The position numbers and the translations under genes are program-made. From positions 8,340,001 to 8,404,000 of the forward strand of contig NZ_CP127294.1 of assembly GCF_030285625.1 (NCBI RefSeq): DNA of 64,000 nucleotides. The letters run 5' to 3'. Below the pieces are notes generated by a model. That model was not told where the DNA came from. It worked only from the letters and a program-made list of their open reading frames with translations, and made no database searches. This document shows positions 42,012 to 51,539 of this stretch, one piece after another (positions within the stretch are counted from its first letter, which is position 1; every line of letters begins with the position of its first letter). This stretch comes from Amycolatopsis sp. 2-15. GTDB taxonomy: Bacteria > Actinomycetota > Actinomycetes > Mycobacteriales > Pseudonocardiaceae.

Positions 42012-43993
42012 TGCGCCCCGTCCTGCACGCGAACCTCACCGATCGGCTCTCGCGGCCCGGTGTGCGGTTCCGGAAACTCCCGCCCACGTCGTGGTTCGCG
42101 CTCGGCCTGCTCGTGGTGCTCGCGCTCGTCGCGATCCTCGGCACGCTGCTGGCCACGCACAACCCCGACGCGCTGTCCACCGACACCGGCGGCCCGAGCG
42201 CCGAACACTGGTTCGGCACCGACCAGTCGGGCCGCGACATCTTCTCGCGCCTGGTGGCCGGCACTCGCTGGTCGCTCGCGATCGGCCTCGGCGCCACGGT
42301 GCTCGCGCTGATCGCGGGCGTGGTGATCGGCTCGTTCGCCGCGACGTCCGGGCGCAAGTCCGACGCCGTGGTGATGCGCGTGATGGACGTGATCATGGCG
42401 TTCCCCGGCATCGCGCTCGCCGCGGTGCTGGTGGCCGTGTTCGGCCGCGGCATCCTCGTGCTGATCCTCGCCATCGGGTTCCTCAACATGGCTCCCGTCG
42501 CACGGGTGGTGCGCGCCAACGTGCTCGCGCAGTACGGCGAGGACTACGTGGCCGCCGAACGCGTGCTCGGCGCGAGACGGCTGTTCATCCTCGCCCGCCA
42601 CGTCGCGGTCAACTGCGCGGCGCCGATCCTCGTGTACTGCACGGTGACGGTGGCCGACGCGATCGTGTTCGAGGCGTCGCTGTCGTTCATCGGCGCGGGC
42701 ATCCAGCCGCCCAACCCGTCGTGGGGCTCGGTGCTGGCCGACGGCAAGGACCTCGTGCTGACGGGCGGCTGGTGGGCCACGTTGTTCCCCGGCCTGCTGA
42801 TCCTGATCACGGTGCTGGCGCTCAACATCCTGTCCGAAGGCATCTCCGATGCGTGGGCCGCGCCGTCGGCCCGCAACGCGAAAGCCGGCGAGGTCGCCAA
42901 GAAGATCGAGGCGGAGAAGGCGGCCGAGAACACCGCACCGGTGCTGCCGCTCGCGGGCCTGCTCGAGGCCGGGCAGCGGCTGGCGGCGAAGGCCCGTGAC
43001 CTCACCGGCCGCCGGGTCGTGCTGGAGGTGAAGGACCTCGCGATCAGCTTCCCCGACCGCCACAACGGCGTGAACGTGGTCGACGGCGTGTCCTTCACCG
43101 TGCGCTCCGGCGAGGTGCTGGGACTGATCGGCGAGTCGGGCTGCGGCAAGTCGCTCACCGCGCTGTCGATCATGGGCCTGCAGCCGGCGGCCGCGCGGCT
43201 CTCGGGCGAGGTCCTGTTCGAGGGCGCGGACCTGCTCACCATGAAGGCGGGCCCGCGCCGGCGCCACCTCGGCCACGACATCTCGATGATCTACCAGGAC
43301 GCGCTGAGCTCCCTGAACCCGGCGATGACGATCCGGGCGCAGCTCAAGCAGTTCACCCGCCGCGGCGGCACGCGCACGCCGCAGGAGCTGCTGGAGCTGG
43401 TGAACCTGGACCCCGGCCGCACGCTGCGGTCCTACCCGCACGAGCTGTCCGGCGGACAGCGCCAGCGCGTGCTGATCGCCATGGCGCTCTCGCGCAGCCC
43501 GAAGCTGATCGTCGCCGACGAGCCGACCACGGCGCTCGACGTGACCGTTCAGGCGCAGATCATCAAGCTGTTGCTGCGCCTGCAGGAAGAGCTCGGCTTC
43601 GCGCTCATCCTCGTGTCGCACGATCTGGCGCTGGTCTCCGACGTCGCCGACCGCGTGGTCGTGATGTACGGCGGGCAGGTGGCCGAGACGGGCGCGACGG
43701 CCGAGGTCGTCGGCTCGCCGCGGCACCACTACACCCGCGGGCTGCTGTCCGCCGTGCTGTCGCTGGAGGAGAACGAGGCCACGCTCACCCAGATCAAGGG
43801 TGTCGTGCCCGCCCCGGCGGACTTCCCGCCCGGGTGCCGGTTCGCCGACCGCTGCCCGGCCGCGCGCGGCCATTGCTTCGAGGTGGCGCCGGAACCCGAG
43901 GGCCCCGAATCCGAGGGCACGGGCCACCTCGTCGCCTGCCACTACCCCGCCGAACGCACGACCCCGGCCGTCGTGGAAGGAGCACAGGTATGA
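42011..43993 (+). CDS. Fused ABC transporter permease/ATP-binding protein (DppC-DppD type)
   Basis: A 660-residue fusion. Residues 1-295 are a DppC-like permease: [18 protein letters not shown], six helices, and the coupling loop [20 protein letters not shown] charged helical linker of about 35 residues ([16 protein letters not shown]) leads to an ABC ATPase with Walker A GESGCGKS, signature ELSGGQRQR, Walker B LIVADEPT and the H-loop SHD. The C-terminal oligopeptide-ABC extension has the cysteines of [13 protein letters not shown] and CHYP. Domain fusion of these subunits recurs in actinobacteria. It overlaps the second ATPase gene as ATGA. Confidence 0.92.
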   Translation: MRPVLHANLTDRLSRPGVRFRKLPPTSWFALGLLVVLALVAILGTLLATHNPDALSTDTGGPSAEHWFGTDQSGRDIFSRLVAGTRWSLAIGLGATVLALIAGVVIGSFAATSGRKSDAVVMRVMDVIMAFPGIALAAVLVAVFGRGILVLILAIGFLNMAPVARVVRANVLAQYGEDYVAAERVLGARRLFILARHVAVNCAAPILVYCTVTVADAIVFEASLSFIGAGIQPPNPSWGSVLADGKDLVLTGGWWATLFPGLLILITVLALNILSEGISDAWAAPSARNAKAGEVAKKIEAEKAAENTAPVLPLAGLLEAGQRLAAKARDLTGRRVVLEVKDLAISFPDRHNGVNVVDGVSFTVRSGEVLGLIGESGCGKSLTALSIMGLQPAAARLSGEVLFEGADLLTMKAGPRRRHLGHDISMIYQDALSSLNPAMTIRAQLKQFTRRGGTRTPQELLELVNLDPGRTLRSYPHELSGGQRQRVLIAMALSRSPKLIVADEPTTALDVTVQAQIIKLLLRLQEELGFALILVSHDLALVSDVADRVVVMYGGQVAETGATAEVVGSPRHHYTRGLLSAVLSLEENEATLTQIKGVVPAPADFPPGCRFADRCPAARGHCFEVAPEPEGPESEGTGHLVACHYPAERTTPAVVEGAQV

Positions 43994-44955
43994 CACTGGT
44001 CGAAGTCGACGGCGTGCACGTGGTGCACCGCGTGCGCGCGGCGAGCCTGTTCGGGCGCGACAACGTCTACGCGCTCACCGAAGCGAACCTGGAGATCGCC
44101 GCCGGCGAGACGGTGGGTGTGGTCGGCGAGTCCGGCTGCGGCAAGTCCACGCTCGCCAAGGTGCTCGTCGGGCTGCAGAAACCGACCCGCGGCACCGTCC
44201 GCTACGGCGGCAAGCCACTGTCGGGCCTGCGCCCGGCCGAGCTGGGCCGCCACGTCGGTTTGGTCTTCCAGGACCCGGCCACGGCGCTCAACCGGCGCCT
44301 GCCCGTCGCGAAGATCCTGCGCGACCCGCTCGACGTGCACCACGTGGGCACGAACGCCGAACGCGCCGAGCGCGTGAAAGAGCTGATGGGCCTGGTCGGC
44401 CTGCCGAGCAGCGTCGCGGACGCGGTGCCCGCGCAGCTTTCGGGTGGACAACGTCAGCGCGTGGCCATCGCACGGGCGCTCGCGCTGCGGCCGGCGCTGC
44501 TCGTCGCCGACGAGCCGACGTCGGCGCTCGACGTGTCGGTGCGCGCGCAGATCCTCAACCTGCTCATCGACCTGCGCGAGAAGCTCGGTCTCGCCATGGT
44601 TTTCGTGTCGCACGACATCCAGACCGTGCGGCGCATGAGCGACCGGATCGTGACGATGTACCTCGGGCGGATCGTCGAGGAAGCCGCCGCCGAGGACCTG
44701 CCGGACGACGCGCGGCACCCGTACACGCGGGCCCTGTTCTCGGCCACGCCGAGCCTGCTGCACCCGGTCGAGCCAATCGTCCTCAGTGGACCCGTGCCGT
44801 CGGCGACCGCGCCGCCGAGCGGCTGCGCGTTCCACACCCGCTGCCCGAAGGCCACGGCAGAGTGCGCGTCGGCGCTGCCGCCGCTCACCGAGGCGGCCGG
44901 GCACAGCTACCGCTGCATCCACCCAGAGATCACCACCGGAGTGAACGCCTCATGA
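43990..44955 (+). CDS. ABC transporter ATP-binding protein (DppF-like)
   Basis: A 321-residue ATPase. Walker A is GESGCGKST (48-56 region), the Q-loop is VFQDP, signature [16 protein letters not shown], Walker B LLVADEPTSALD, and the H-loop SHD. The C-terminal oligo_HPY region contains GCAFHTRCPKATAEC and the final CIHPE, whose cysteines may hold an iron-sulfur cluster in related proteins. It pairs with the ATPase half of the preceding fusion to power the importer. The stop overlaps the aldolase start (ATGA). Confidence 0.92.
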   Translation: MTLVEVDGVHVVHRVRAASLFGRDNVYALTEANLEIAAGETVGVVGESGCGKSTLAKVLVGLQKPTRGTVRYGGKPLSGLRPAELGRHVGLVFQDPATALNRRLPVAKILRDPLDVHHVGTNAERAERVKELMGLVGLPSSVADAVPAQLSGGQRQRVAIARALALRPALLVADEPTSALDVSVRAQILNLLIDLREKLGLAMVFVSHDIQTVRRMSDRIVTMYLGRIVEEAAAEDLPDDARHPYTRALFSATPSLLHPVEPIVLSGPVPSATAPPSGCAFHTRCPKATAECASALPPLTEAAGHSYRCIHPEITTGVNAS

Positions 44956-45881
44956 CCGCGAAGAAGTTCGCCGGCATCATCCCCCCGCTGTGCACGCCGT
45001 TCAACGACGACTTCACCGTGGACACCGAGTCGCTGCGGCGCCACATCGAGTTCCAGCTCGACGCCGGCGTCCACGGCGTCTTCGTGCTCGGCTCGTCCAG
45101 CGAAGTCGCCTTCCTGCCCGACGCGCAGCGCCGCGAGACGATCGAGACGGCCGTGGACCAAGTCGCCGGCCGTGTGCCGGTACTGGCCGGCTGTATCGAC
45201 ATGACGACCCTGCGCGTGGCCGAGCACGTGAAGACCGCCGAGGAGGCAGGCGCCGACGCCATCGTCGTCACCGCGCCGTACTACACGCGCACGCACGTGG
45301 CCGAGATCGACCGGCACTTCCGGCTGCTGCACGAGAAGACGGCGCTGCCGATCTTCGCCTACGACATCCCCGTGGCCGTGCACACGAAGCTCGACCGCGA
45401 GCTCGTGCTGAGCCTCGCGGCCGACGGCGTGATCGCCGGCCTGAAGGACTCCAGTGGCGACGAGGCCGGCTTCCGTTTCGTGCTCAAGGAACGCCGCGAA
45501 CGCGGCCTCGACGCCCTCGCCGTCTTCACCGGTTCGGAGCTGCTCGTGGACTCCGCGCTCGCGCTGGGCGCGGACGGCGCGGTGCCCGGGCTCGGCAACG
45601 TCGACCCGGTCGGCTACGTGCTGATCCACGACCACGTCCGCTCCGGCAACCCCCACGCCGCGCGCCGCGAGCAGGACCGCCTGCTGTCGCTGTTCACCAT
45701 CACCGACGTCGCGCCGCCGAGCCGGATGGGGCGCGGGTCGGCGGCGCTCGGCGCGTTCAAAGCGGCGATGAAGATGCGCGGGTTCATCGACAACGCCGTG
45801 ATGGCGCCGCCGCAGCTGCCGCTCAACGGCGACGAGCTGCTGCGCATCAAGCAGAAGCTGGCGGAAGCGGGGCTGCTCTAG
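44952..45881 (+). CDS. DHDPS/N-acetylneuraminate lyase family aldolase
   Basis: A 309-residue class I aldolase. The Schiff-base lysine is K165 in GLKDSSGD, the catalytic tyrosine Y137 in FAYDIP, and the carboxylate-binding loop is G47-S-S-S-E51 where typical enzymes have GSTGE or GTTGE. It lies in an operon with an importer, beta-galactosidase and sialidase, not with lysine-biosynthesis genes, so a sialic-acid lyase (to pyruvate and N-acetylmannosamine) is the favoured reading. A 2-keto-3-deoxy sugar-acid aldolase is the alternative. No nanE or nanK gene is in the window. Confidence 0.87.
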   Translation: MTAKKFAGIIPPLCTPFNDDFTVDTESLRRHIEFQLDAGVHGVFVLGSSSEVAFLPDAQRRETIETAVDQVAGRVPVLAGCIDMTTLRVAEHVKTAEEAGADAIVVTAPYYTRTHVAEIDRHFRLLHEKTALPIFAYDIPVAVHTKLDRELVLSLAADGVIAGLKDSSGDEAGFRFVLKERRERGLDALAVFTGSELLVDSALALGADGAVPGLGNVDPVGYVLIHDHVRSGNPHAARREQDRLLSLFTITDVAPPSRMGRGSAALGAFKAAMKMRGFIDNAVMAPPQLPLNGDELLRIKQKLAEAGLL

Positions 45882-47879
45882 ATGGATCGCCTCTACTACG
45901 GCGGCGACTACAACCCGGAGCACTGGTCCCCCGAGGTGTGGGACGAGGACCTGAAGCTCATGGCCGAGGCGTCCGTCTCGATGGTCACGGTCGGGATCTT
46001 CTCGTGGGCGCAGGTGGAACCGCGGCCTGGCGAATACGACTTCGGCTGGTTCGACACCGTCATGGACAAGCTCGCGGCGGGTGGCGTCGACGCGTGCCTG
46101 GCCACCATGACGGCGTCGCCACCGCCCTGGCTTTCCCAGCGGCATCCCGAAATCCTGCCCGTGCGCGTGGACGGGACCCGGCTTTCGGCGGGGGCGCGGC
46201 AGCAGTTCTGCCCGTCGAGCCCCGTGTACCGCGAGCACGCGGCGCGGCTGGTGGAGCAGGTGGCCACGCGCTACGCCGGGCACCCGGCGCTGAAGATGTG
46301 GCACATCGGCAACGAGTTCGGCTGCCACATCCGGGCGTGCTACTGCGACGTCTCGGCCGCCGCGTTCCGCGACTGGCTGCGCGATCGGTACCAGAGCATC
46401 GAAGCGCTGAACGCGGCCTGGAGCACCACGTTCTGGTCGCAGCGTTACGGCGACTGGGCCGAGATCGAGCCGCCGCGCGTGGCGCCGACGTTCCCGAACC
46501 CCGCGCAGCAGCTGGACTACCACCGGTTCTCCTCCGACGCGTCGCTCGGCTGTTACCTCACCGAGCGCGAGGTGCTCTCGCGGGTGACGCCGGGCGTGCC
46601 GGTGACGACCAACTTCGTCGGCCTGGTGCAGAAAGCGCTCGACTGGCATTCCTGGACACCGCACGAGGACGTGGTGAGCCTGGATTCCTACCCCGATCCC
46701 TACGATCCGCGCGGGCACGTCGAAGCGGCGTTCGCCTACGACCTGGTCCGGTCCACGAAGGACGGCCAGCCGTGGCTGCTGCTGGAGCAGGCACCGAGCG
46801 CGGTCAACTGGCGCACGCGCAACAGCCCCAAGCCGCCGGGCGCGATGCGGCTCGGCAGCTGGCAGGCCGTGGCGCGCGGGGCCGCCGCCGTGCTGTTCTT
46901 CCAGTGGCGCCAGACCGCCGGCGGCGCCGAGAAGTTCCACTCGGCGATGGTGCCGCACGGCGGGCGCGACACGCGCGCGTACCGCGAGGTGGCCGACCTC
47001 GGCCGGGAGCTGGCGTCGGTGCCGCAGCTCGCCGGCAGCCGCGTGAAGGCCGACGTCGCGATCCTGCACGACTGGAACAGCTGGTGGGCCCTGGAGCTCG
47101 ACTCGCACCCGTCGGACGACCTGCGCCAGCTCGACGCGCACCTCGCGCACTACGCGCCGCTCTTCGACGCCAACGTGACGTGTGACGTCGTGCGCCCGAC
47201 CCGGGAACTGTCCGGGTACAAGCTCGTGGTGGTACCGAATCTGTACTTGATGGACGCCGGTGTCGCCGAGAATCTGCGGTCCTATGTGGCCGGTGGCGGG
47301 CACCTGGTGGTGTCGTTCTTCTCCGGCATCGTCGACGAGAACGACCGCGCGTACCTCGGCGGGTACCCGGCACCGTTGCGGGACGTGCTGGGCCTGAAGG
47401 TCGACGAGTTCTGGCCGTTGCCCGAGGGCGGCTCGATCGGGCTCTCCGTCGACGGGACCGGGGCTTCCGCCACGATCTGGTCGGAGTGGGTGGAAACCGA
47501 GGGGGCCTCGGTGGTCGCGACCTTCGGCGACGGTGAGCTCGCGGGCCGCCCGGGCGTGACGCGGAACACTTTCGGCGACGGCGTCGCCTGGTACCTAGCC
47601 ACCCGGCCCGACGCGGCCACGCTGCGTGCGCTGCTCGACCGGATCACCGCCGAGGCCGGGGTGTCGCCCGTACTGCCCGGCCTGCCCGAGGGCGTCCAGG
47701 CCGTGGTCCGGCACGGCGCCGAAGGCCAGTACCTGTTCCTGCTCAACCACGGCGCCGAGGCGGTCACGGTCACACTGCCCTCGCCCGCGCCCGATCTGCT
47801 CACCGATCCCGGCCGCCCGACGGAAGCGGTGCTCCTGGCCCCGCGTGGGGTGGCCGTTCTACTGGGGAGTTTCACTTAG
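45882..47879 (+). CDS. Beta-galactosidase, glycoside hydrolase family 42
   Basis: A 665-residue GH42 enzyme. It begins YYGGDYNPEHWSPEVWDEDL, as usual for the family. The acid/base is E145 in WHIGNEFGCH and the nucleophile E302 in LLLEQAPSAVNW. Cysteines around residues 110-155 (QQFCPSS, CHIRACYC) can form the zinc site seen in some GH42. The trimerisation and C-terminal beta domains are present. No signal peptide, so it cleaves imported galactosides. It starts immediately after the aldolase stop, and fits removal of galactose exposed after desialylation. Confidence 0.92.
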   Translation: MDRLYYGGDYNPEHWSPEVWDEDLKLMAEASVSMVTVGIFSWAQVEPRPGEYDFGWFDTVMDKLAAGGVDACLATMTASPPPWLSQRHPEILPVRVDGTRLSAGARQQFCPSSPVYREHAARLVEQVATRYAGHPALKMWHIGNEFGCHIRACYCDVSAAAFRDWLRDRYQSIEALNAAWSTTFWSQRYGDWAEIEPPRVAPTFPNPAQQLDYHRFSSDASLGCYLTEREVLSRVTPGVPVTTNFVGLVQKALDWHSWTPHEDVVSLDSYPDPYDPRGHVEAAFAYDLVRSTKDGQPWLLLEQAPSAVNWRTRNSPKPPGAMRLGSWQAVARGAAAVLFFQWRQTAGGAEKFHSAMVPHGGRDTRAYREVADLGRELASVPQLAGSRVKADVAILHDWNSWWALELDSHPSDDLRQLDAHLAHYAPLFDANVTCDVVRPTRELSGYKLVVVPNLYLMDAGVAENLRSYVAGGGHLVVSFFSGIVDENDRAYLGGYPAPLRDVLGLKVDEFWPLPEGGSIGLSVDGTGASATIWSEWVETEGASVVATFGDGELAGRPGVTRNTFGDGVAWYLATRPDAATLRALLDRITAEAGVSPVLPGLPEGVQAVVRHGAEGQYLFLLNHGAEAVTVTLPSPAPDLLTDPGRPTEAVLLAPRGVAVLLGSFT

Positions 47880-47898
47880 CCGAAGGGAAGAACGGGAC

Positions 47899-49761
47899 AT
47901 GAGACCGATCATCCGCTGGGCACTCGCGTTCGCGGTGCTGGTGTCCGGCGTGTTCGTGCCGGCGGCCGCGCAGGCAGCGCCCGTCCGATCGCAAGCCGCG
48001 GTTCCGCAGTTCGACCAGCAGGTACTCTTCAACCCCCATCAGGAGACGGGCTACGCCTGTTTCCGCATCCCCGCCATCGTCCGCAGCACGCACGGCACCC
48101 TCCTCGCCTTCGCCGAGGGCCGGCGCGACAACTGCGGCGACACCGGCGACATCGACCTCGTGCTCAAGCGCTCCACCGACGGCGGGCAGACGTGGTCGCC
48201 GCTTCAGGTCGTCAACCCCGGGGGCGGCGACACGCACGGCAACCCGGTGCCCATTGTGGACAGTCGTACGGGCCGGATCGTGCTGATCACCACGTACAAC
48301 AAGGGCCGTGACGACGACAAGGCCTGCGACGTGCCGTGCCCGCGGACACCGCACTCGCAGTACAGCGACGACGACGGCCTGACGTGGTCGGCGCCAGTGG
48401 ACATCAGCGCGCAGGCGAAGCTGCCGGCGTGGGACTCGTGGTACGCCTCAGGTCCGGTGCACGGCATCCAGCTCACGAAGGGCCGCCACGCGGGCCGGCT
48501 GGTGTTCGGGGTGAACGCGGAACGCAGTGACGGCACCAATTCCATCGAGAACTACGGGGCCCTGATCTACAGCGACGACTCCGGGCGCAGCTGGCACGTC
48601 GGCGCCGTCGACAGCTACCCCCACCCGGTGGGCGGCACGTATGCGCAGAAGCCTTCGGAGGTCAGCGTCGTCGAGCTGCCGGACGGCACGATCTACGCCG
48701 GCGGCCGCGAACAGGGCGGCACCGACGTCGGCAATCGCGACTACGCGCTGAGCCGCGACGGCGGGCAGACGGTCAGCAAGCGCTTCACCACGATCCCCGA
48801 CCTGGTGACGCCGATGGTGCAGGGTTCCCTGCTGCGCCTGCAGCGGCCGGGCGGGGAGCGGATCCTGTCCGCCTCGCCGTCGGACACCGACCGGCGGCGC
48901 TGGATGATGGTCCGCTCGTCCTACGACAACGGCCGCACGTGGGAGGACGCCGAGCAGGGCACCCGGGTGACCGGCGACTGGTCCGGCTACTCCGACCTCG
49001 TGCAGCTGAGCGGCCCGGCCGACCGCGACGCGAAGATCGGCCTGATGTACGAGGGCGGCGCGGTCGACGCCCGCGACGAGATCCGCCTCGCGCGCCTCGA
49101 CGAGAACTACCTGGGGTGGCGGCGTTCCGCCGGCCCGACGACCCCGGACGTCTCCCGGCCGGGCGCCGTCGCGTACGTGCTCGGCGGTGCTTCGGTGTCG
49201 CACGGCGCACTGCGGCTCGACGGCGTCGACGACTTCGTGCGGGTGCCGTTCTCACCGGCGCAGCTGCCGGGGTCGGGTGACTTCACCTTCACGACGTCAT
49301 TCAGCTACGGCGCTTCGAAGGAGCCGCAGGCGTTGCTGTGGCTCGGCGGCATGGGCACCACGGCGCCGCAGCTGTGGCTGCGCGGTGAACCCGCCTCGCA
49401 CCGGCTCATCGCCATGATGACCACGGCGGCGGGCAGCAAGTCGGTGACCACCGCACAGGCCTACGACGACCAGCAGTGGCACCACCTCGCGCTCGAACGC
49501 ACCGGCGGCCGGCTGGAGATCTGGGTCGACGGGGTGCGCGCCGCGTCCGGGCCGGACTCACCCGGTTCGGTCAGTGAGACCGTGTCGTTCCAGCTCCAGC
49601 TCGGCGAACGCCTCGACGGCGTCAACCACTTCGCCGGCTCCCTCGACGACGCGCGGCTCTACCGCCGGGCGCTGCCGGAGTCCGAAGTGGACGCGGTCGC
49701 GGCCGGCCGGACGGTGTGGCCGGGTCCGGTGGCGCGGCTGCCGTTCGACCGGGTGCGCTGA
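47899..49761 (+). CDS. Secreted exo-alpha-sialidase with LamG-like C-terminal domain
   Basis: A 620-residue exported protein. The signal peptide (1-26) ends AAAQA. The sialidase propeller has the FRIP motif at 55-58 (CFRIPAIV), then AFAEGRRDN and four Asp boxes (STDGGQTW, SDDDGLTW, SDDSGRSW, SYDNGRTW), with the carboxylate-binding arginines and the Y-S-D segment GYSDLVQL. Residues about 415-600 form a LamG/concanavalin-like domain (LRLDGVDDFVRVPFS...YDDQQWHHLALERTGGRLEIWVDG) that probably binds glycans. It is the last gene of the operon. It should release terminal sialic acid from host or environmental glycoconjugates. Confidence 0.92.
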   Translation: MRPIIRWALAFAVLVSGVFVPAAAQAAPVRSQAAVPQFDQQVLFNPHQETGYACFRIPAIVRSTHGTLLAFAEGRRDNCGDTGDIDLVLKRSTDGGQTWSPLQVVNPGGGDTHGNPVPIVDSRTGRIVLITTYNKGRDDDKACDVPCPRTPHSQYSDDDGLTWSAPVDISAQAKLPAWDSWYASGPVHGIQLTKGRHAGRLVFGVNAERSDGTNSIENYGALIYSDDSGRSWHVGAVDSYPHPVGGTYAQKPSEVSVVELPDGTIYAGGREQGGTDVGNRDYALSRDGGQTVSKRFTTIPDLVTPMVQGSLLRLQRPGGERILSASPSDTDRRRWMMVRSSYDNGRTWEDAEQGTRVTGDWSGYSDLVQLSGPADRDAKIGLMYEGGAVDARDEIRLARLDENYLGWRRSAGPTTPDVSRPGAVAYVLGGASVSHGALRLDGVDDFVRVPFSPAQLPGSGDFTFTTSFSYGASKEPQALLWLGGMGTTAPQLWLRGEPASHRLIAMMTTAAGSKSVTTAQAYDDQQWHHLALERTGGRLEIWVDGVRAASGPDSPGSVSETVSFQLQLGERLDGVNHFAGSLDDARLYRRALPESEVDAVAAGRTVWPGPVARLPFDRVR

Positions 49762-49768
49762 GGTTGCC

Positions 49769-49811
49769 GCGGGGCTGGAACCGGTCTCTCCCGAAACGGC
49801 TTCAGCCCCGC
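49769..49811. terminator. Bidirectional hairpin between sialidase and TauE genes
   Basis: GCGGGGCTG (49769-49777) pairs with CAGCCCCGC (49803-49811), with an inner partial stem, between two convergent stops. The right arm overlaps the 3' end of the TauE gene. No T-run. It closes the seven-gene operon. Confidence 0.65.
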
Positions 49812-50614
49812 AGCACCAGGTAGGGCGCGACGGCCAGCAACGCGACCACGAGCGCGATCCGCAGCTTTTTCGTCGGCAACGCGTGCGCGATCTTCCAGCC
49901 GATGAGCACCCCCGCCAGCTCCGGCACCCCGACAACGGCCGCCAGCCGCCAGTCGACGGCCCCGTTCGCGAGATACCCGACCGCCCCCGCCGTCGCGATC
50001 ACCACCGACTGCACCTGCGCCGCCGCCAGCGCCTCCAGCATCGGTAACCCCACCACCACGAGCACCGGCACGGTCAGCATCGGCCCACCCACCCCCACCA
50101 ACCCGGCCGCGACCGCCACGCCGGCGCCGATCCCCAGCACCAAGCCCGCCGACGGCTCCCGCCCCGGCATCGAGCCCGCCGACAGCTCCCGCCCCTCCGG
50201 CGGCATCAAGCCCATCGACCGCTCTCGCTTCTCCACCGGCCGCCGCAGCACCACCAACGCCGCCACCACCACGGCGAACACCCCGAGCACCACTCCGAAC
50301 CACCGCGCGGACACCAGCGAGTTCAGCAGAACCCCGACCGGCGTCCCCACCATCGCGACCCCCGCCAGCAGCCCCGCGACCCTCCTCGTGTGCCGCTCCC
50401 GCAACTGCCCGGACCTGACATAGGCCCCACTCCCGGCCACCCCCGTCGCCACATGCGTGACGATCGCCGTCCCCGCCACCTGCGCCGGTCCCAGCGGCGT
50501 CAACAGGAACAACGCGATCGTCGGCAGTACCCCGCCCGGCCCGATCGCCGTGATGCCGATCCCGCCTGCCAGCCCGAAAAGCGCGAGCAGAACGTCGGTG
50601 GTCACGCTCGTCAT
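49802..50614 (-). CDS. TauE/SafE family membrane transporter
   Basis: A 270-residue polytopic protein with about eight helices in two related halves: GLAGGIGITAIGPGGVLPTIAL in the first and GLVGVGGPMLTVPVLVVVGLPML in the second, the typical G-x-G-G glycine motifs of TauE/SafE (sulfite/organosulfonate exporters and relatives). A short internal repeat-like loop (RELSAGSMPGREPSAG) links the halves. Its start overlaps the GntR-UTRA stop as ATGA, so the regulator and transporter form one operon. The anion carried is unknown. Confidence 0.87.
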   Translation of the reverse strand: MTSVTTDVLLALFGLAGGIGITAIGPGGVLPTIALFLLTPLGPAQVAGTAIVTHVATGVAGSGAYVRSGQLRERHTRRVAGLLAGVAMVGTPVGVLLNSLVSARWFGVVLGVFAVVVAALVVLRRPVEKRERSMGLMPPEGRELSAGSMPGREPSAGLVLGIGAGVAVAAGLVGVGGPMLTVPVLVVVGLPMLEALAAAQVQSVVIATAGAVGYLANGAVDWRLAAVVGVPELAGVLIGWKIAHALPTKKLRIALVVALLAVAPYLVLRG

Positions 50615-51345
50615 GCCGGGCCCCGGTGCAGTGTCGCGCGCAGGGTGAGCCGGTCCGCGCGGATGTGGAGGGTTTCGGCGTCCACGGGGCGGCCGTCGTC
50701 GAGGTGGGTCAGGCGGTCGAGAGCGAAGACGGCCGTGCCGGGGGCGACGTCCAGCAACGCGGCCGTGTCCGGGCCGGCGGTCACGGCGTGGACCACCACG
50801 TCGGCGCGGCCGAGGCGGCGGCCGCTGGTTTCCTCGATGAGGGCGAACAGGTCGCGGCCCGCGAGGTCGTGGTCGAGCAGCGGGACGCCGATGTCGGCGG
50901 TCAGGTAGGTGGTGTCCAGCGACAGCGGCACGCCGCCGAGCCGGCGCAGGCGTTCGAGGTGGACGGCGGGTGCACCGGGAACCAGCCCGAGCCGTTCGGC
51001 GGTCGCGGGTGGGGGCGTGACGATGCCGACCGAGCGGACCTCGTTCACGACGTCGCCGTAGCCGTCGAGGGCTTCGGCGAGGCCGACGAGCCGGTCGAGG
51101 CCGTGGCCGTACTTCGGGTGCACCACGAGGGTGCCGACACCCTGGCGCCGCTCGACGAGGCCTTCGGCGCGAAGCAGGCCGAGGGCCTCGCGCACGGCGT
51201 TGCGCGTGGCGCCGAGCTGGGTGCCGAGGGTGTGCTCGTCGGGCAGCGGGCCGTCGTCGAAGGCGCCGGCGGTGATGCGCTGGCGCAGGACGTCGGCGAC
51301 CTGCCGGGCGCGCTCGGCGCGGGGCCGGGGAGACGAAGTTTCCAC
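50611..51345 (-). CDS. GntR family regulator with UTRA domain
   Basis: A 244-residue HutC-subfamily regulator. The winged helix (about 12-78) includes PDEHTLGTQLGATRNAVREALGLLRAEGLVERRQGVGTLV. The UTRA ligand domain (about 95-235) contains VHLERLRRLGGVPLSLDTTYL, LFALIEETSGRRLGRADVVV and the terminal DAETLHIRADRLTLRATL. These domains usually bind small sugar phosphates or acids. It is co-transcribed with the TauE-like exporter, which it probably controls. Confidence 0.87.
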   Translation of the reverse strand: METSSPRPRAERARQVADVLRQRITAGAFDDGPLPDEHTLGTQLGATRNAVREALGLLRAEGLVERRQGVGTLVVHPKYGHGLDRLVGLAEALDGYGDVVNEVRSVGIVTPPPATAERLGLVPGAPAVHLERLRRLGGVPLSLDTTYLTADIGVPLLDHDLAGRDLFALIEETSGRRLGRADVVVHAVTAGPDTAALLDVAPGTAVFALDRLTHLDDGRPVDAETLHIRADRLTLRATLHRGPA

Positions 51346-51539
51346 CTGCGCGACCGTACCCGGATCCGCATTACGCCAGGGTTACGCCACCTGCCCTGAC
51401 CTGTGCAAACCCGGTGACCAGCGACAAAGACGGAAGCCCGCCGCGTTCCGCCACCGCCACTGGGTCGTGACCCCGTGGACCTTGTGAAAAAGATCTATCT
51501 GTGCTGTCTTTGAACGCTTGTCGACTAGGGTCGTCCCCC

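Noticed and set aside
41972..43996. Minus-strand open frame of 674 codons
   Set aside because: It mirrors the fused permease/ATPase gene codon for codon; composition is His/Arg/Gly/Gln-rich and no motif is seen.
44907..47303. Minus-strand open frame of 798 codons
   Set aside because: Antisense to the aldolase and beta-galactosidase genes, both supported by catalytic motifs.
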